From assembly GCA_003332265.1 (NCBI GenBank), contig QPGA01000018.1:1-33310 (forward strand): a stretch of 33,310 nucleotides of DNA. The letters are read 5' to 3'. Positions 1-15,000 of the stretch are shown here, in pieces. Positions within the stretch are counted from its first letter, which is position 1. The number at the start of each line of letters is the position of its first letter. This stretch comes from Candidatus Accumulibacter meliphilus (GTDB lineage: Bacteria; Pseudomonadota; Gammaproteobacteria; Burkholderiales; Rhodocyclaceae). The position numbers and the translations under genes were made by a program. Under the pieces are notes generated by a model that did no database searches, was not told the origin of the DNA, and saw nothing but the letters and a program-made list of their open reading frames with translations.

Positions 1-3000
1 CCATCGAGCAGCAGGTAGGCCAGCGCGCTGCCATCGGGGTCGACGGCCAGTGCCTGGTAGCTGTAGGCCTGGCCAGCAGCAGCGACGCTCAGCGGCGTCG
101 AGGTGAAGCTCGGCCGCTGGTTCGCATAGGGCACGGCGTAGATGCCGTGGCCAATACCGATCTGTTGCGCCGCGCCGTTGCTGATCGAGACGCTGAAAGT
201 GGCCAGCGACCCACCGGCCTGCAGCTTGCCGTTCGGCAGTCTGCCGGAAAGGTCGATGTACCAGAGGCTGCCGGCGCCCTGCGGGGCGACGCCGCCGAGC
301 GGCCGGCCCTGGAAGTAGCGCGCCGGGTCGATGATCAGCGACGCCGGCAGGAGCAGGTCGTAGTCGGCTTCGTTGGTGACCGTGACGTCGTAGGAAACGA
401 TGCCGCTACCGCGGTCGCTGCGCACACGATCGAAGTCCAGGCGCACCACCGACGAGAAGTCCTGGGCGGCGACGAAGCTCGAGATGAAGGCCGAGCCGAG
501 CGCCATGCCAGCACTGCTGCCGACGCTGCCGAGGACGCGCAGGTCGTAGAGGTCGGCTTCCAGGTCGCTGACGGTCAGGGTGACGGTACGCGCCGGCGCG
601 TCGTAGCTGACGCCGCTGATCGTCGCCAGGCCGCCGTTCTGACGCACCACCTGGTAGTTCAGCGGATTGAGCACCGAAGCCGAAGCCGACGCCGGCCCGG
701 CAAACATGTCCTGGTCGAAAGTGATCGTCAGTTCGCTCAGCGGCAGCAACACCACCGCCCGGTTGGGCGGATTGGTGGCAATCACCTGCGGCGCGACGAT
801 CGGACTGATCACATCCACCTGCTGCGACTGGCCGAGCAGGATGCGGCCATCGCTGGTCGCCACCACCGCCTCGCCGCGCGAGCCGCCGCGAGCGATCTCG
901 ACGCTGTGTAGCGTCGTCAAGTCGACCATGGTCAGCGCCGAGCCGACTTCACCATGCGTCGAGTTGCTGGAAACAAAAAGCAGCCCCGCCAGATCCGTGC
1001 CGGCGCGACCGAACGCCAGCGAGTCGACTTCGCCGTCGAGACGCACCATGACCGTCGCGCGACCGCGCTTGTCGAAACTGACGACGTCGCCACGCGCCGG
1101 CCAGGAGGTCGCCCACAGCGTCTCGTCGGCAGCGAAAGCGAGGTCGTCGACGCGCAGGTCGCTGAAATGCCGGAAGTTGCCGCTGCTCGGGTCGAAAATC
1201 TCGATCCCGTCGCCCGACGACACGTAGATCTCGCCGGTCGACGGCTTGATCGCCAGCGCCTGCGTAATACCCGTGCCGAAGCGCGCCAGGATTTCGCCGC
1301 TGTCGGCGTCCAGGCGCAGCAAGGCGCCACCGCCGGTGGTCGCCCACAGCTGTCCCTGCTCGTCCAGCGCCAGGTCGAAGATCGGTTCGTCGAGTTCGAC
1401 GAAAGGCTGCAGCGCACGACCGCCATCGTGCGCGATGCGGTACAGCCAGCCACGGTTCGGACCGCCGCTGATGATTGCCGAACCGTCGGGCATCTCGATG
1501 ATCGCCAGCGGACCGATCGCCGCGTGGCTCTCGACGAAGTCGGTGGCGTAGGACTGCGCGGTGAACGGGCGCAGAGTCTCGGTGAACTCGGGCAGCTTGG
1601 CCAGCGGCGTCGCCGCTGGTATCTGCTGCTGTGCGGCGACGAACAAGGGATTGGTCGGCGGCAGCACTGGCGCCGGCGGCGGCGGCAGATCCTGCGAAGT
1701 CTGGCCGAAGCTCGGCAGACCACCGAGATTGGCGCCCGAACCGTCGTCCGGCGCCTGTACGCCACCCGGGGCCGCTTCGCGATTGCCGGCCAGATCCGTC
1801 GCCAGGGCGAGGAATTCGTAGCGGTGACCGGCTTCGCCGGAGTAGATGTCGAAGCTGTCGCTGGTCTGCCGCTTCCAGATCCGGAAATCGCCACCATCTT
1901 TGGCGACATAGACGGTGACGTGGGCGACGCCCGCGCCGCCGTCTTCGTCGACGGCCGTCCAGCGCACTTCGTAGTCGGAACCACCGGCCTGTACAGGCGT
2001 GGCGGTGAGCGTCGTCAGCGGCGCGCCGGTGTCGAGCGTCTGCACCAGCTCCTGCGTCTCCTGTGGTGCAATGGCGTTGAAGCGCACCACCGCCCGCGCC
2101 TTGACCAGCGTTCCCGAGGCCAGTCCGTCCTTCGCCTGGACCGTGTAGCCGAGCTGGCCGACGCCGCGACCGTCGGCGGCGTTGGGCAATAGCAGGCCGC
2201 GCGTGGCGTCCACCAGCACCTCGCCGGTCTCCGGGTCGATGGCCTGGAAAACCCAGGAAGCGGTATTCGTGCTCGGGTCGATCCCCGCCGAGACGCGCAG
2301 GATGAAGCCCTTTGCATTGCGCAGGTCGAAGTCGCCCTGGAACAGCGCGCGGCCGGTCGGAATGTGCACCGTCAGGTCGGCGAGCTTGATGTCGCCGAGG
2401 CGGAAGGTGGTCGGATCGAGCGCCGGATCGAGTTCGCTGACGACGCGGATTTCGGTCACCGAAGTCGCCGCCGCCGCCGGATTCTCGAACTTGATGGTAT
2501 ATGGCAGCGCCTGCCCGACGGGCAGGAACTGATCGACGCCATAACCCTGCGGGCCGGCGATCGACGCCAGCTGGCCGTCGCCGATCGCCTGCTCGTAGAG
2601 ACGCGAGAAATCGAGCGCGGTCAGCTCGTTGGATGCCGCGACCGAGGCGTAGTCGGGCAAGGCAATCGTTGCCGCCGACGCGCCATCCTTGTCGAAGCCG
2701 ACGTAGGGAACGAAGATATTGAAAGTCTGGAAGTAGGTCGGATGCGACAGACCGAGATCGTAGTCGTCGAATACCGGCAAGGCCGGGACAGGAATTTTGC
2801 CGACATCGCCACACTCGCTCTCGCGCGCCTCGAAGTGGTCGATGGCGGCCTTGGTACCCGGCTCGTCACCGTACCATTCCTTGATCTTGGCGAAGAAATC
2901 GGCGAGGTCGGCAGTGCTGCGGATTTGCTCGCCGGCCGGGCCGATCAGAATGCCGGTGGCCAGCGTGCTCATCAGGCTCATCACCTTGATGTCCTGGCGG

Positions 3001-6000
3001 ATCGGCGGCGCTTCGTCGACCGGACGCAGGATACCGACCTCTTCGAGCGCCGCCAGGTAGGCCTGGCTCCAGGTCGTGGCGTCGGCGGCGAGGACGCGCA
3101 GCGCGATCGCCGCGCGCTTTTCGGCGAGCGACGTGTCGTCGCTGCGCGTGTCTGCGATCTGCGCGTCGAGATCGGCGTCGGCAAGGATCGCCGCGCGCAA
3201 CTTCAGCGCTTCGGCGGTCTGGTCGGCGATGAACTCGTCACGGGTCATTGCCGTCGCCGCGCCGACGACGTTGAAGCGGTAGGGAATGAAGGGGATCACG
3301 CACTTGTCGGGCAAACCTTCTTCCGAGCCGGCCAGCAACCACAGTTCCCAGAACTCGGGCAGCACCGTGATCATCGCCTGCGGACCGCCGGCGAGCGCCT
3401 GAATCGGCTCCAGATCGGGGTACATTTCGTACAGACCGACGCGCAACGCGTCCCAGTTGAGCGTCGACAGCGCTTTCAGCAGCGGGTAGGTCTGGACATT
3501 GAACGTAGCACCGACGTAACCGCCAGCGATGACGTCATAGGCGTAGCCCGATGAGAGGATCTGGCCGTTGGTGTTGGTCGCCGAATCGAGGCTGGCCCAC
3601 GGCACGTCCTCGCCACCGCTCTCGGGCTGGCCACGCAGGTTGTTGTAATACTTGAGGAAAGGCAGATCGTAGACGAAGCCGTTGACGCCCATCTCGGGAA
3701 CACCGAAGCTGAAGCGCACGTAAGGCGTGTCGACGTTGGTCAGACTCTGCAGCGCGACGCCGTAGGTGCCGGTCTCGCCGGCAGCGAGGACGCGCGGACC
3801 GCCCAGACCAATGGTCACGTCGGTCTCCAGCGCGCGCTCGATCAGGAAACGGTAGGCGACCACCGCCTGCTGGCCATCCGGATTGATGACCTTGAGGTCG
3901 TAGAGGCCGAGCGGCGCGTCGCGGAAATCGAAGGTGGCGCGGATCCAGGTCGAATCGATGACCTCCCACTTGACCGGCTCGTACTCGGCGACTCCCGGGC
4001 GCACCAGTTTGAGGATCGCGTTGTCGGCGAACTTGGCGCCGCGCACGTCGATCGTCACCCAGCGGCTGTCGCCGCCCTGGTCGACCTGCACGCCGGTGAT
4101 CGCGAAAGGCACCACTTCGGCGAGCAGCTTGACCTGCGCGTTCTCTTTCGGTTCGCTGTGGCCACGAATCAGGACGTAGTAATCGCCCGGCCTGGTGAAG
4201 GGAATCACCGCCGTCTGATTGGCCTGCAGCGGATTCTCGTAGGTCGCGTCGTAGTTGAAGCCGTCGGGAACATCGCCGTAACGAACGAAGATCTCGTTGG
4301 CGGCGTCGTGGTCGACAGCGCTCAGGCTCAGCTTGAGCGTCTCGCCCTGGCCGACGGTGAGCTTGTAGACGCGGCTCTGGCCGGTGGACAAAGTGGTGCT
4401 CAAGGCGACGCCCAGATGCAGTTCGTCGACGGCGATGCTCAGCGCGTTGGCCGAGGTGCTGAAGTTGTTGGCTTCGCCCGCCGAGCGGTAAGGCCCTTCG
4501 AAAACTTCGTTGTAGATGTCGGGGCGGACGATGACGCGATACTGGCCGATCTTGATCGGCGGCACCAGCGCCTCCAGGCTCGCCGTGTAGCTGTCGTTCT
4601 CGGCGAGCACGCCACTGTGTGCGAGCTTGCCGAGCAGGCGGTCGCCGATGTCCCAGACGTTATCGTCGGAGAGATAGACGGCGTCGGTCCAGGCCGCCGA
4701 AGTGACATTGCTGCTGTGGTTGGCAACGGTCCACTCGACACGCAGCGTTTCGCCGGCCGCGCCGGTGCCGGCAAAAGTGATCGCGTCGACCTGGACGTCG
4801 GCCGGCGGCGGCACTTCGAAGATCGACGGTGGCGCGTTCGGCGTCGCGTTGTTGCGCTCGAAGCCACCTTCGAAAACCTTGCCGCGGCCACTTCCGCGCG
4901 CCGGATCGGTGACCACGAAGACGTAGTAGGCGCCGCTGATGTCGAGCGGCGCGCGCAGCGTCCTGCTGACCGTGTAACTGTCGCCCTGCGCCAGGCCGCC
5001 GCGGTGCTCGACGGTCAGCAGGTAGCGGTCGCTGTCGAGGTCGAGCAGCGGGTCGCGTGAGAGGTAGATCAGGTCGTCCCAGCGTTCCTGCTCGGGCAGC
5101 GTGTCGGCGCCACCGAGGTTGCCGACGGTATAGGTGACGGTGAACTCGTTGCCAACGGTGATGTGGTTCGGCGCGCTCACCGCAGTGACCTGCAGGTCGG
5201 CGAGCGGCGCCGCCGTCACCGGCAGTGGCGCAACGGTGATGTTGTTGCCCTCGCCGCGGAATTCCGGCACGGCGTCGTTGTTGGCGTCGATGCCGACGCC
5301 ACGATACTCGGGAACGATGTTGCTGTTCCACCACGCCAGCCGACTGTCGGCTTCGGAATCCGTGAACGCCAGCAGGCTGAAAGCGCCGGCGATGCCGTCG
5401 GGCAACTTGACGGTCGCCGTACCGGTATAGCTGTCGCCGGCGTTCAGTACGCCGTAATGGCGCGCCTCGGCGACCTGCAGGTCGAAGGTGTCGAGCGAAT
5501 CGTCTTTGGACAGGAACAGCCGGTCCCACCAGCTGATCTCGCGGGTGTCGCGGTTACCGATGTTGGTCACCGTGTAATTGACGGTGACCGTGCCGCCCGA
5601 CTGCCCGCCCAGCGGCGGCACCAGCAAGGAGGTGACTTTCAGATCGGGTTCGCGGTAGGTGACCGGGATGCTGCCGACGCCGCGGTTGTTGTCCTGCCCG
5701 CCGACGCCCTCGTACGCCGACGTCGGGTAGTAGTCGTCGCGATAATAGGCGTTGACGCCGGCGTCGGCCTCACCGGCCGGATAGCGCGAGTCGTAGCGGT
5801 TGGCGTCGGTAATCACGTAGATATAGAAGTTGCCGCCGATGCCGCGCGGCAGCGTGACCTCGGCGCTCTCGGTGTAGCTCGCTCCGGCCGCCAGACCGCC
5901 AGCATTATTGTGCACGAAAGTGCCGAGGCTGGTCGCCCGCTCGGGCAGGAAGACCGGGTCGGGCGACAGATAGACGCTGTCGACCCAGTAGCGCGTGCCC

Positions 6001-9000
6001 TCCCAGACCGCTGCGCCGAAGTTCTTGACGGTCCAGCTGATGGTCGTCTTCTCACCCGAGAAGTTCTCGCCCGGCGCAGCGATGGTGAGCACCTGCAGGT
6101 CGGCCGGACTCGGCACGACGCCGGTGTCCTGCACGCGGGTGTTGTTCTCTTCGTCGGCCTCTACAACGTCGTAGGGCTTTCCCTTGTAGGGGTTGTAGTC
6201 GGTGTAGGCGATCAGGTACTGGCCGCTAGCCGCCGGGTTGAGCGCAAAGCTGGTGCTCTGGGTATAGCTGGCGCCGGGCGCGGCACCGCCGTCGTGCGCC
6301 ACCGCGCCGAGGTACCACTGCTTGGCACCGGCGGCGTTGAGCGTCGGCTTGTCGGACAGCCAGAAGACGTCGTTCCAGCTACCGGCGGCTTCCCCGGCAC
6401 CGCTGTTGGCCACCGTCCAGGTGACGCTCAGCGCACTGCCGGTCGAGGCCAGCGGCGAAGCGGCGAGCGCGCTGATGCGCAGGTCCGGCGGCGGCGGCGC
6501 GAAGCCGCCGATGACGTCGATCGCCCGTGCCTTGTAGTTGTTGTTGTCGAGCTCGTTGATGTCGTCCGGGTTGAGGTTGCTGGCCAGCGTATCCTCGAGG
6601 ATGACGTCGTAGGAATCGCTCCAGACGGTGATGTAGTAAGTGCCCGAGGCGACGTGCGCCGGCAAGGCGACCTGCGTGACGACGTCGTAGCTGCTGCCCA
6701 CCGCCAGCGCGCCCTGGTGCTGCAGCGCGCCGAGCAGGATGGCGCTGTTGCCGCTGGCGTTCGGCCGCGTCTTGTCGCGCGACAGCCAGATGGTGTCGGT
6801 CCAGTTGGCTCCGGCAGTGGTGCCGCTGCCGCGGTTGGCGACCGTGTAGCGGACCTCGATGCTGGCCCCCTCGACGGCCTGCGCCGGTGCCACGACGCTG
6901 CCGGCGACCAGGTCGGCGAGCGGGTACGGCTCGACGAAGAGCGGTACGGCGGCGATATTGTTGGCGTCGTTGGGATACTCGTCGACCGAACCGCTGCCGT
7001 CGGCCTGAACGATCAGAAACACGTCGCCACGGAAACGGATCGGGATCTCCAGGCTGCCGCTGTCGGTCGCGTACTGCTCGCCGGGGTTGAGCGCCGCACC
7101 ATTGTCGTAAGAGCCGATCAGCAGGTCGTCGCCGCTGAGCTTGTTGTCGAGCGACAGGTAGACGCGGTCTTTCCAGCGCGGCGTCGTCGTCGGCACGCTG
7201 CCCTGGTTGATGATCGAAAAACGCAACGACACCGTCGCGCCGGCCGCGGCCCGCGCCGGCGCAACGACGTTGGCCACCTGCAGGTCCGAGCGCGGCAACA
7301 GCGCGACCTGCAGCACCTGGTCGTCGGCAGCGCTGTTGTTGGCGGCAGCGCTGCCGTACTCGTACACCTGCCGGCTGGAATTGGTCAGCACGACCAGCTG
7401 ATAAACACCTTCGGTGCGCGCCGGCAGGCGGAAGCGCTCGGTGCGAGTGTAGGAAATGCCGGCTTCGAGGCCGCCGGCGTCGTAGGTGAAAGTGCCGAGG
7501 TAGATGCCGGGGTCGTTGGGCTGACCGACCTTGCGCATTGAAACGACATCGGTCCACGCGCCATCGGCCTTGGCCAGTCCGTTGTTGGTGACCGTCCAGC
7601 GAACGTCGATGGTGTCGCCTTCGGAGGCCGTCTCCGGCGTCACGATATCGGTCACCTGCAGGTCGGGCGAGTCCGACAGGACGATGTCCACCAGCCCGGC
7701 GACGCGGCTGTTGTTGTCGACGTAGATGAATTCTTCGGGGCCAGCGGTGCGTACGCTCACGAAGTAGCTGCCGGAGAGCCCGTTGGGAATCGTCACTTCC
7801 TGCGTGCGGCTGTAGCTGTCGCCGGCGGCGAGCACGCCGAGGTGCGTGAAGCTGCCAAGCACGGCAACTGGCTTGCCCGCAGCGTCGGCGAGGGTGACTA
7901 CGTCGTTCCAGCCGGGAATATCGGTCGGACCAATGCCGTTGTTGGTCACCTGCCAGGAAACGGTCATGCTCTGCCCCGAACGGGCGGTCGCCGGTACGCT
8001 CGCCTGGCTGACGATCAGGTCGGCGTAGGGAATGCGCACGACATCGAAGATGCGCGCCGCCTCGGCGGCATTGTCGGCCTCGAGACCGTTCTCGAAGACC
8101 TGGTTGCCGGCGTCGCTGCGCACGAAGAAATGGTAGCGCCCCTGGAAGTAGGCCGGCAGCAGGAAAGTCTCGCTGCGGGTGTAGCTCTCACCGACAGCGA
8201 GCGCGCCGAGGTGCTCGTAGCTGGCAAGGACGCGGTCATCGTCGCTGACGACGGCGTCGGTGGACACCAGCAGGGTATCGGTCCACTGCGTCGTTTGGCC
8301 GACACCGGTGCCGTCGTTGCCGACCGTCCAGCTGACGGTGATCTGTGCCGGGTCGCCGACAACCACCTCGGGTGCCGGCGCATAGGGCACGCTGGCTTCG
8401 GCACTGACGGCGCTGACGACCAGGTTGGCGTAAGGCGCCAGCGCCGCGGCGAAAGGCGTCGAACCGACGTTGTTGTTTTCGGCACCGAGCTCGTGCACCT
8501 GCCCGAGCGCGTCGCCGACCAATAGGAGGAAGTAGTCGCCGCTGGCCGCCAGCGGCAAATTGACCTGCAGTTGCGCGTCGTAGCTGGCGCCGGTAGCGAG
8601 TGGCCCGCCATGCGCCAGTTCGCCGAGCAGTGTGTCGTCGGCACCAAGCGTCGCATCGCGCGACAGGTAGAGGCGATCGGTCCACGCGCCGAAAGCGTCG
8701 CTGCTGCCGGCGTTGCGCATCTGCCAGGCGACGACGATGGCCTCGCTGGACAGCGCGCCGGCCGGCGCGCTCACCAACACCGGCCGCAGATCCGGATGGA
8801 CGACGCTCAGCGTCGCCGTTGAAACACTGCTGTTGTTGCCCTCCTGGCTGCCTTCGAACACCGTATCGCCAACGTCGCTGCTGACGACAATGAAATAATC
8901 GCCGTCGGCGACGTCGGGCAGCGTGATCTCGGCGCTCGCCGTGTAGCTGGCCAGCGCCAACAGTTCGCCGCTGTGCGGCACGGTCGCCAGCAGACGCGCG

Positions 9001-12000
9001 CCGCCGAGACTGCCGTCGGCGCTGAGGTACACGCGGTCGCTCCAGCTGCCACGCGCGGCGCCGCTGCCGCTATTGGCGACGGTCCACGTAACGATCCGCG
9101 TCTGACCCGGAGCGCCCGGCACCGGCACGACGATCTCGCTGACGCTCAGATCGGCCAGCGTCGGCGCCAGCACCTGCACCGCCGCATGGCTGGCAGTGAC
9201 GTTGTTGTCCTCGAAAATGCTCTCGAAAACCTGGCTGGCAGCGTCGGTCTTGACCAGAATGTGGTAGTCGCCAGTGATCCCGAAAGGCAGGAAGACATTG
9301 CTCTGGCCGCTGTAGCTTTCACCAGCGCCGAGCCCACCGCTGTGCAGGATCTGCGCCAGCAGCGTATCGCCAGCGTCGAGCGCGGCGTCGCTCGACAGGT
9401 AGATGCGGTCCTGCCATTGCGTCACATCGGTCGGCCGGTCGCCGGCATTGCGCACCCGCCAGCTGACCGGCGTCGCTTCACCGCTGCGCGCGCTGGCCGG
9501 TGCGGCGACGACCTCGACCTGCAGGTCGGCGTGCGGCGTCGACAGGTCGATCATCACCATCGCGCTGTTGTTGGCGCGCGTGTCGGGCTCGCTGAGCTCG
9601 CCCAGCGCGTCGGCGACGACCGCCAGGCGGAAAGCGCCATCCAGGCGCTCGGGAACGAGCAGCTGCCGGCTCTGCTGATACGAGGCACCGGGCGCCAGCA
9701 CGCCGTAATGCCCGACGCTGGCCAGAGTCACGTCGTCGGCGTTGCCGATCAGGTCGTCCCTGCTGAGCACGACGCGGTCGCTCCACTGCACGCCGCTGGC
9801 AATCGATCCCTGGTTGAGCACCGTCCACTCGAGCGTGATCGTCTCGCCGCCGCGGCCGCTGCTCGGTGCGCTCAAGCTGCCGACCGCGAGGTCGGCGTAG
9901 GGTCTGGCCGCCGCGGTGAACGCCAGGCGAGCGCTGTTGTTGCTCTCGCCGCCGTCGCCGGCGGCGGTATATTCGACCAGGCTACCCTGGCCGGCGGCGT
10001 TCTGGTCGGCACGCACCTCGACTTCGATCTGGCCGCTGCCGCGCAGGCCCTCCGGCAACTGGAAGGTGTACGAACGCGCGACGCTGGCATCGGGCGCCAG
10101 CGCGGCGTTGCCGATCAGTGCGATGTTGTAGGGCAGAGCGACGTCGAGCAGCGTTTCGCCGCTGCTCAGGTTGCGCACGATCAGGCGGTCTTGCCAGCTC
10201 GCCGGGGTGGCGATCAGGCCGTCGTTGCGATCGTCCCAGAAAACGGTGACGCTGTCGCCGGCAGTGGCCGTGAGCGCGTCGACGCGCAGCCTCTGGACGA
10301 GCAGATCGGGCGCCGAGGCGACGACCACAGTCGCCGCGTTGTTGGTCTCCGCGCTGTCGCTGGCGTTGCTCTCGAAAATCTCGCCATCGTCGTCGGTGCT
10401 CACCAGGAATTCGAACTGGCCGCTGCCGACGGCGCCGGCCGGCCAGTTGAAGGTGAAGCGGCGGTCGATCGAGCCGCCGGCGGCGAGCTCGCCACCGAGC
10501 GCCGGCAGATAGCGGCTGCTGGCGTTGAGCAGGATCGCGCCGGTACTCAGATTGCGCACCCGGAGGCGATCATTCCAGGCGTCGTCGACGCCAACGCTGC
10601 CGCTGTTATTCACCCGCCAGCTGACGGTAACGCTGCTACCCGCCGCCCAGCCGCTGCTCGGCGTCACGACGACGCTATCGACCTGCAGGTCGGGATACGG
10701 GGTCGACGCGGCGAGCGCGTTCACGCTGGCAGCATTGTTCAGCTCGGCGACGCCGGGTTCGGCGACGACGTTGGTGACGTCGGCGGCGACTTCGAAACGC
10801 AAGTTGCCGGCACCGCTGTTGCCGGGTGGCAAGCTCACCGTCACCTGCCGGGCGCGACGCGCGCCGACGGCCAGCGGATCGGTCGCTGCGGCACCGAGGT
10901 CGCTGTAGTCGACCAGCAGGTTGACGACCAACTCGCCGCCACGGTCCATGTTGCGCACCAGGATGCGATCTTTCCACGGCGCATCGGCTGGCAAATTGCC
11001 GGTATTGCTCACTTCCCAGCTGACCAGCACCTCGCCGCCGGCGGTAAGACCGCCGCCGACCGGCGTCAACACCAGATTCTCGACCTTGAGGTCGGCACCC
11101 GGAACGGTACCGAGGCCGGAAAGGATGATTTTTTGCGCGACCGGCGACGGCGACACATTGAGCGTGTAGTTCGAGATGCCGCTCTCGTGGTAGCGCCCCT
11201 CGACGAGCAGCGTGTACAGGCCGTCGAATTCCAGCGTCGTCACGTCGACGTCATTGGCGTAGAAATGTGTCGGCCCCCACACCGTCTTGCCCCAGGGGTC
11301 GAGCAAGCGCCATTCGGTGTAGTAGGCGCCGCTGAAGCTGACCCGGTCGAAGTAGAAACGATCGCCGGCGGCAGCGTTGAAGCGGAAGATATCGGTCGAA
11401 TTGGCCGGATTGAGCTGGCTGCTGACCGGCGTACCCGGGGTGATCAGCTGCGCAGCGGCGAGGTCGAGCAGGCGCAAGGCGTAAGCGCCGGTTGCCTCGC
11501 CGCTAGCGTCGATGCTCAGCGTGTAATCGCCCGGCAGCAGTTCGAGCAGCGACAGCCCATGCACGCCGTCGGTGCTGCTGAAGGAGCGGTTCGCCACCTC
11601 GCTGCCGCGCGGACCGCTGAGACTCCACGAGAAATTGCCGTTGTTGGTCAGGACGTCGACGTAGACCTGCTTGGTCTCGCTGAGCGTGAAGGTATGCAGG
11701 CCGCGCTGGCCGACGCTGTCGATCGAGCCGGCGACCTCGCTGTCGAGCGTCATCGGTGTGACATGGTCGAGCACCGGCTGGACGTTGATGGTGTAAGTCG
11801 AAGTGGCCGCGTCTTCGTGGTAGCGACCTTCGACCAGCAAGGTGTAGCGACCGCTGCGCGGCAGTGTCGTGACATCGACATCGTTACTGTACATGTGGGT
11901 GGGGCCCCACAGCGTGTTCCCCGCCGGGTCGAGCAACTGCCAGTCGGTGTAATAACCGCCGCTGAAGCTGACGCGATCGAAGTAGAAACGCTCGCCGGCG

Positions 12001-15000
12001 ACGGCGTCGAACCAGTACACGTCGGTCTCGTTGCCGGGCGTCAGCGTCCGCTCGAGCAGCGGCGTGCCGGGGACGATCTGCGTCCCGGCCGCCAGATCGA
12101 GCAGGCGGAAAGCGTAAGCGCCGGTGGCATCGCCACTGCCGTCGACGATCAGCGTGTAACTGCCCGGCGCCAGATCCATGATCGAGCGCCCGTTGGCGGC
12201 GTCGGTGGCGCTGAACAAGCGCCCGGAGACAAGGCTGCCGCGCGGCCCGCTCAAGGTCCAGCTGAGTTGGCTGGTGTTGGTAAGAACATCGAAGTAGACG
12301 CGTTTCGACTCGCTGCCGCCGATTTCGAAGCTGAAGCTGTCGACCTCGCCCGGCTTGCTCAGTTCGGCATCGACGCGGTCGCCGACGACGATCGGCGTGC
12401 TGACGCTGTTGTCGATCTTGCGCACGTTGATCGTGTAGTTCGACGCCGTATCCTCGTGATAGCGGCCCTCGAGCAGCAGGTAGTAGGTCCCCGAGTAGGG
12501 CAGCGTCGTCAGGTCGACGTCGTTGCTGTACATGTGCGTCGGCCCCCACAGCGTGCGGCCGAAGGGATCGATCAAGCGCCAATCGGTGTAGTAGCCGCCG
12601 CTGAAGCTGACGCGGTCGAAGTAGAATTGCTCGCCGGCAAGGGCATCGAAACGGTAGATGTCGGTCTCGTTGCCCGGGCTGAGCGTACCGCTGGTAGGGG
12701 TATCCGGGGTCAGCACTTCGCCCTGATCCATGTCCATCAGCTTGAAGCTGTAGGCGCCGGTGCTACCGAAAACGGACAACAGGTAGTCACCCGCTGTCAG
12801 GTCCAGCAGGGACAGGCCCTGGTAGGCATCCGAAGCGGTGAAGCTGCGGTCGGTAACGACGCTGCCACGCGGCCCGCTCAGACTCCAGCGCAGGCTGCTG
12901 TTGTTGGTCAGCGAGTCGAAATAGGTGCGCGTAGCGTCGGTGACGCTGAAGCGGTAGCGGTCTATCTCGCCGCTGGCGGACAGCGTGCCGCTCACCGCCA
13001 CGCTACCCAGGGTCAGGACCGGCAGGGGCTCGGCCGTACCGGCGACGACGGCGACGCGGATATTGTCGAGGTCGTTGTCGGCGCGCCAACCGCCGTTGCG
13101 CGCACCGAAAGCCATGCGCCCGTCGTAGGCCTGCATAGCGCTGATGAAATAGTCCTCGACGACCGCCACTTCGCTGCCGGCACTGGGTGTCAGGTAGACG
13201 GAAACCTTGCTGCCGCCGGCGACCGCGACAATGACGATGCGCGCGTGCTGGAAATCGCCGCTGTCGAGACGGAAGCCAGGGAGGTTGAACTCGGCCAGCT
13301 TGTTACCGTTGAAATGCAGGGAGACGTGGTTGTCGCTGAGTTCGCCGTTGTTCACCGGGTCGAAACCGACGCCAAAGCTGCCGGCCAGATTGACCTCTTC
13401 GCCGAACTGCGGTGCCGGACCGCTGTTGCCCCAAACGTCCGCGTTCAACCAAGCGAAGCCGATGCCGTCACCCTGATTGCTGACTTTGCCGATGCGGAAG
13501 TCGAAATCGACGCTCACCGTCGCCGGGATTACGCCAACGCCGGCATTGTTGAAGGCAATCGTGTTGTAGCCGGTGACGCTGCCCGGCAGCAGGCGCAGGA
13601 AGTCGCCCGACGGCCCACCGGGGATCACCACCGGCGCCGACTTGCTGAAGCTGGCGGCTACCCACGGCAAGCCGTCGGCGTCGAAATCCTGACTGCTGTG
13701 ACCGCCGCTATTCGGCAAGGCGGTGTCGGCTATCCGGAAACTGTAGTCGACGGCGTTGCTCTCGCCGACCCGCCCTTCGAGCAGCAGGTAGTAGGTGCCG
13801 GTGAAGGGCATGGTTGACACCACGTCATCAGTGGCGCTGGGGCCAAATACCACCCCGTGATCGGGACTGATGAGCCGCCAGTACGGGCTGTTTGCGCTCT
13901 CGCTGAGCAGCTCGAAATTAAAACGGTCGCGGGCGCTGGCAGCGAAGCGGAACAGGTGCGTCGCGTTGCCGGGGCTCAGGGTGTCGGTGACCGTATCGCC
14001 GACGTCGATGAGCGTGGCCGCAGCCAGGTCCACCAGTCGGAAGCCGTAAGTGCCGGTCGTGGCATCCTTGCCGTCTACGATCAGGGTGTAATCGCCGGCC
14101 TCCAGGCTGAGCACCGGCTTGCTTTTGTAATCGTTGGAGTCGCTGTCGGCGAACTGCCGGGCCGACACCACCGGGCCGCGCGGACCACTGAGTGTCCAGG
14201 TGAAGTCGGTGCTGTTGGTGAGGGAATCGAAATACAGGGCACTATCGGCCTCCAGACGGAAGTTGTAGTAGTCCTGCTGGGCCGCGTGCTCGATACTGCC
14301 GCTGACCGCGGCGCCCAGGGTCAGATTGGCCACATCATCAGCCACGGGCTGGACATTGAATGAGTAGGAGGCATTGCCGGCGCCATTGCGCCGGCCTTCC
14401 ATCAGCAAGGTATAGATGCCGTCGTACGCCAGCGTAAACAGGCCGGCGTCGGCATTGAAGTTACTGGCGCCCCAAACGGTCCGGCCCCAGGGGTCGAGCA
14501 GGCGCCAATAGATATCGCCAGCCACCTCGCTGATGCGCTCGAAGAAATAGCGCTCACCGGCATTGGCGGTGAACTGATAGGCGTCGGTCTGGTTGGCCGG
14601 GGTCAGGCTGCCGCTGACCGGAGTGCCGGGGGCGAAGATGCTGGCAGCGGCCAGATCGAGCAGGCGAAAACGGAATTCGCCGGTGTAGTCCTGATAGCCG
14701 GCGATGCTGAGCTGGTAGTCGCCGGCCGGCAAATCGAACAAGGACAGAGCGTCGACGGAATCGCTCTGCTGAAAGTGACGGCCGCTGACCAAGGTACCGC
14801 GGGGACCGGTGAGGCTCCAGCGCACATTGGAGCTATCGGTCATGGCGTCGAAGTAGACGCGCGTGCTGGCTTCGCCGAGGGTGAAGGTGTAGTTGACCAG
14901 CTGACCGACATGTTCGATGGCGCCCACGATGACCGGGGCAGTGGCTTCGCTCAGGCTGACGACATGACCGTGGCCAGTAGCATCGGCAGCGCTGTTGCCG

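Noticed and set aside
949-2814. Minus-strand 621-codon frame and similar frames at 4660-5529 and 6379-7557
   Set aside because: They are out-of-frame readings of the giant gene, Arg-rich and without recognisable domains.
8973-13817. Very long plus-strand open frames (for example 8973-13817, 14775-19724 and 5163-7541) opposite the giant gene
   Set aside because: All are codon-aligned antisense shadows of a GC-rich coding strand. Their predicted proteins are Arg/Val/Ala-rich with no domain pattern, while the minus strand gives clear domain repeats.
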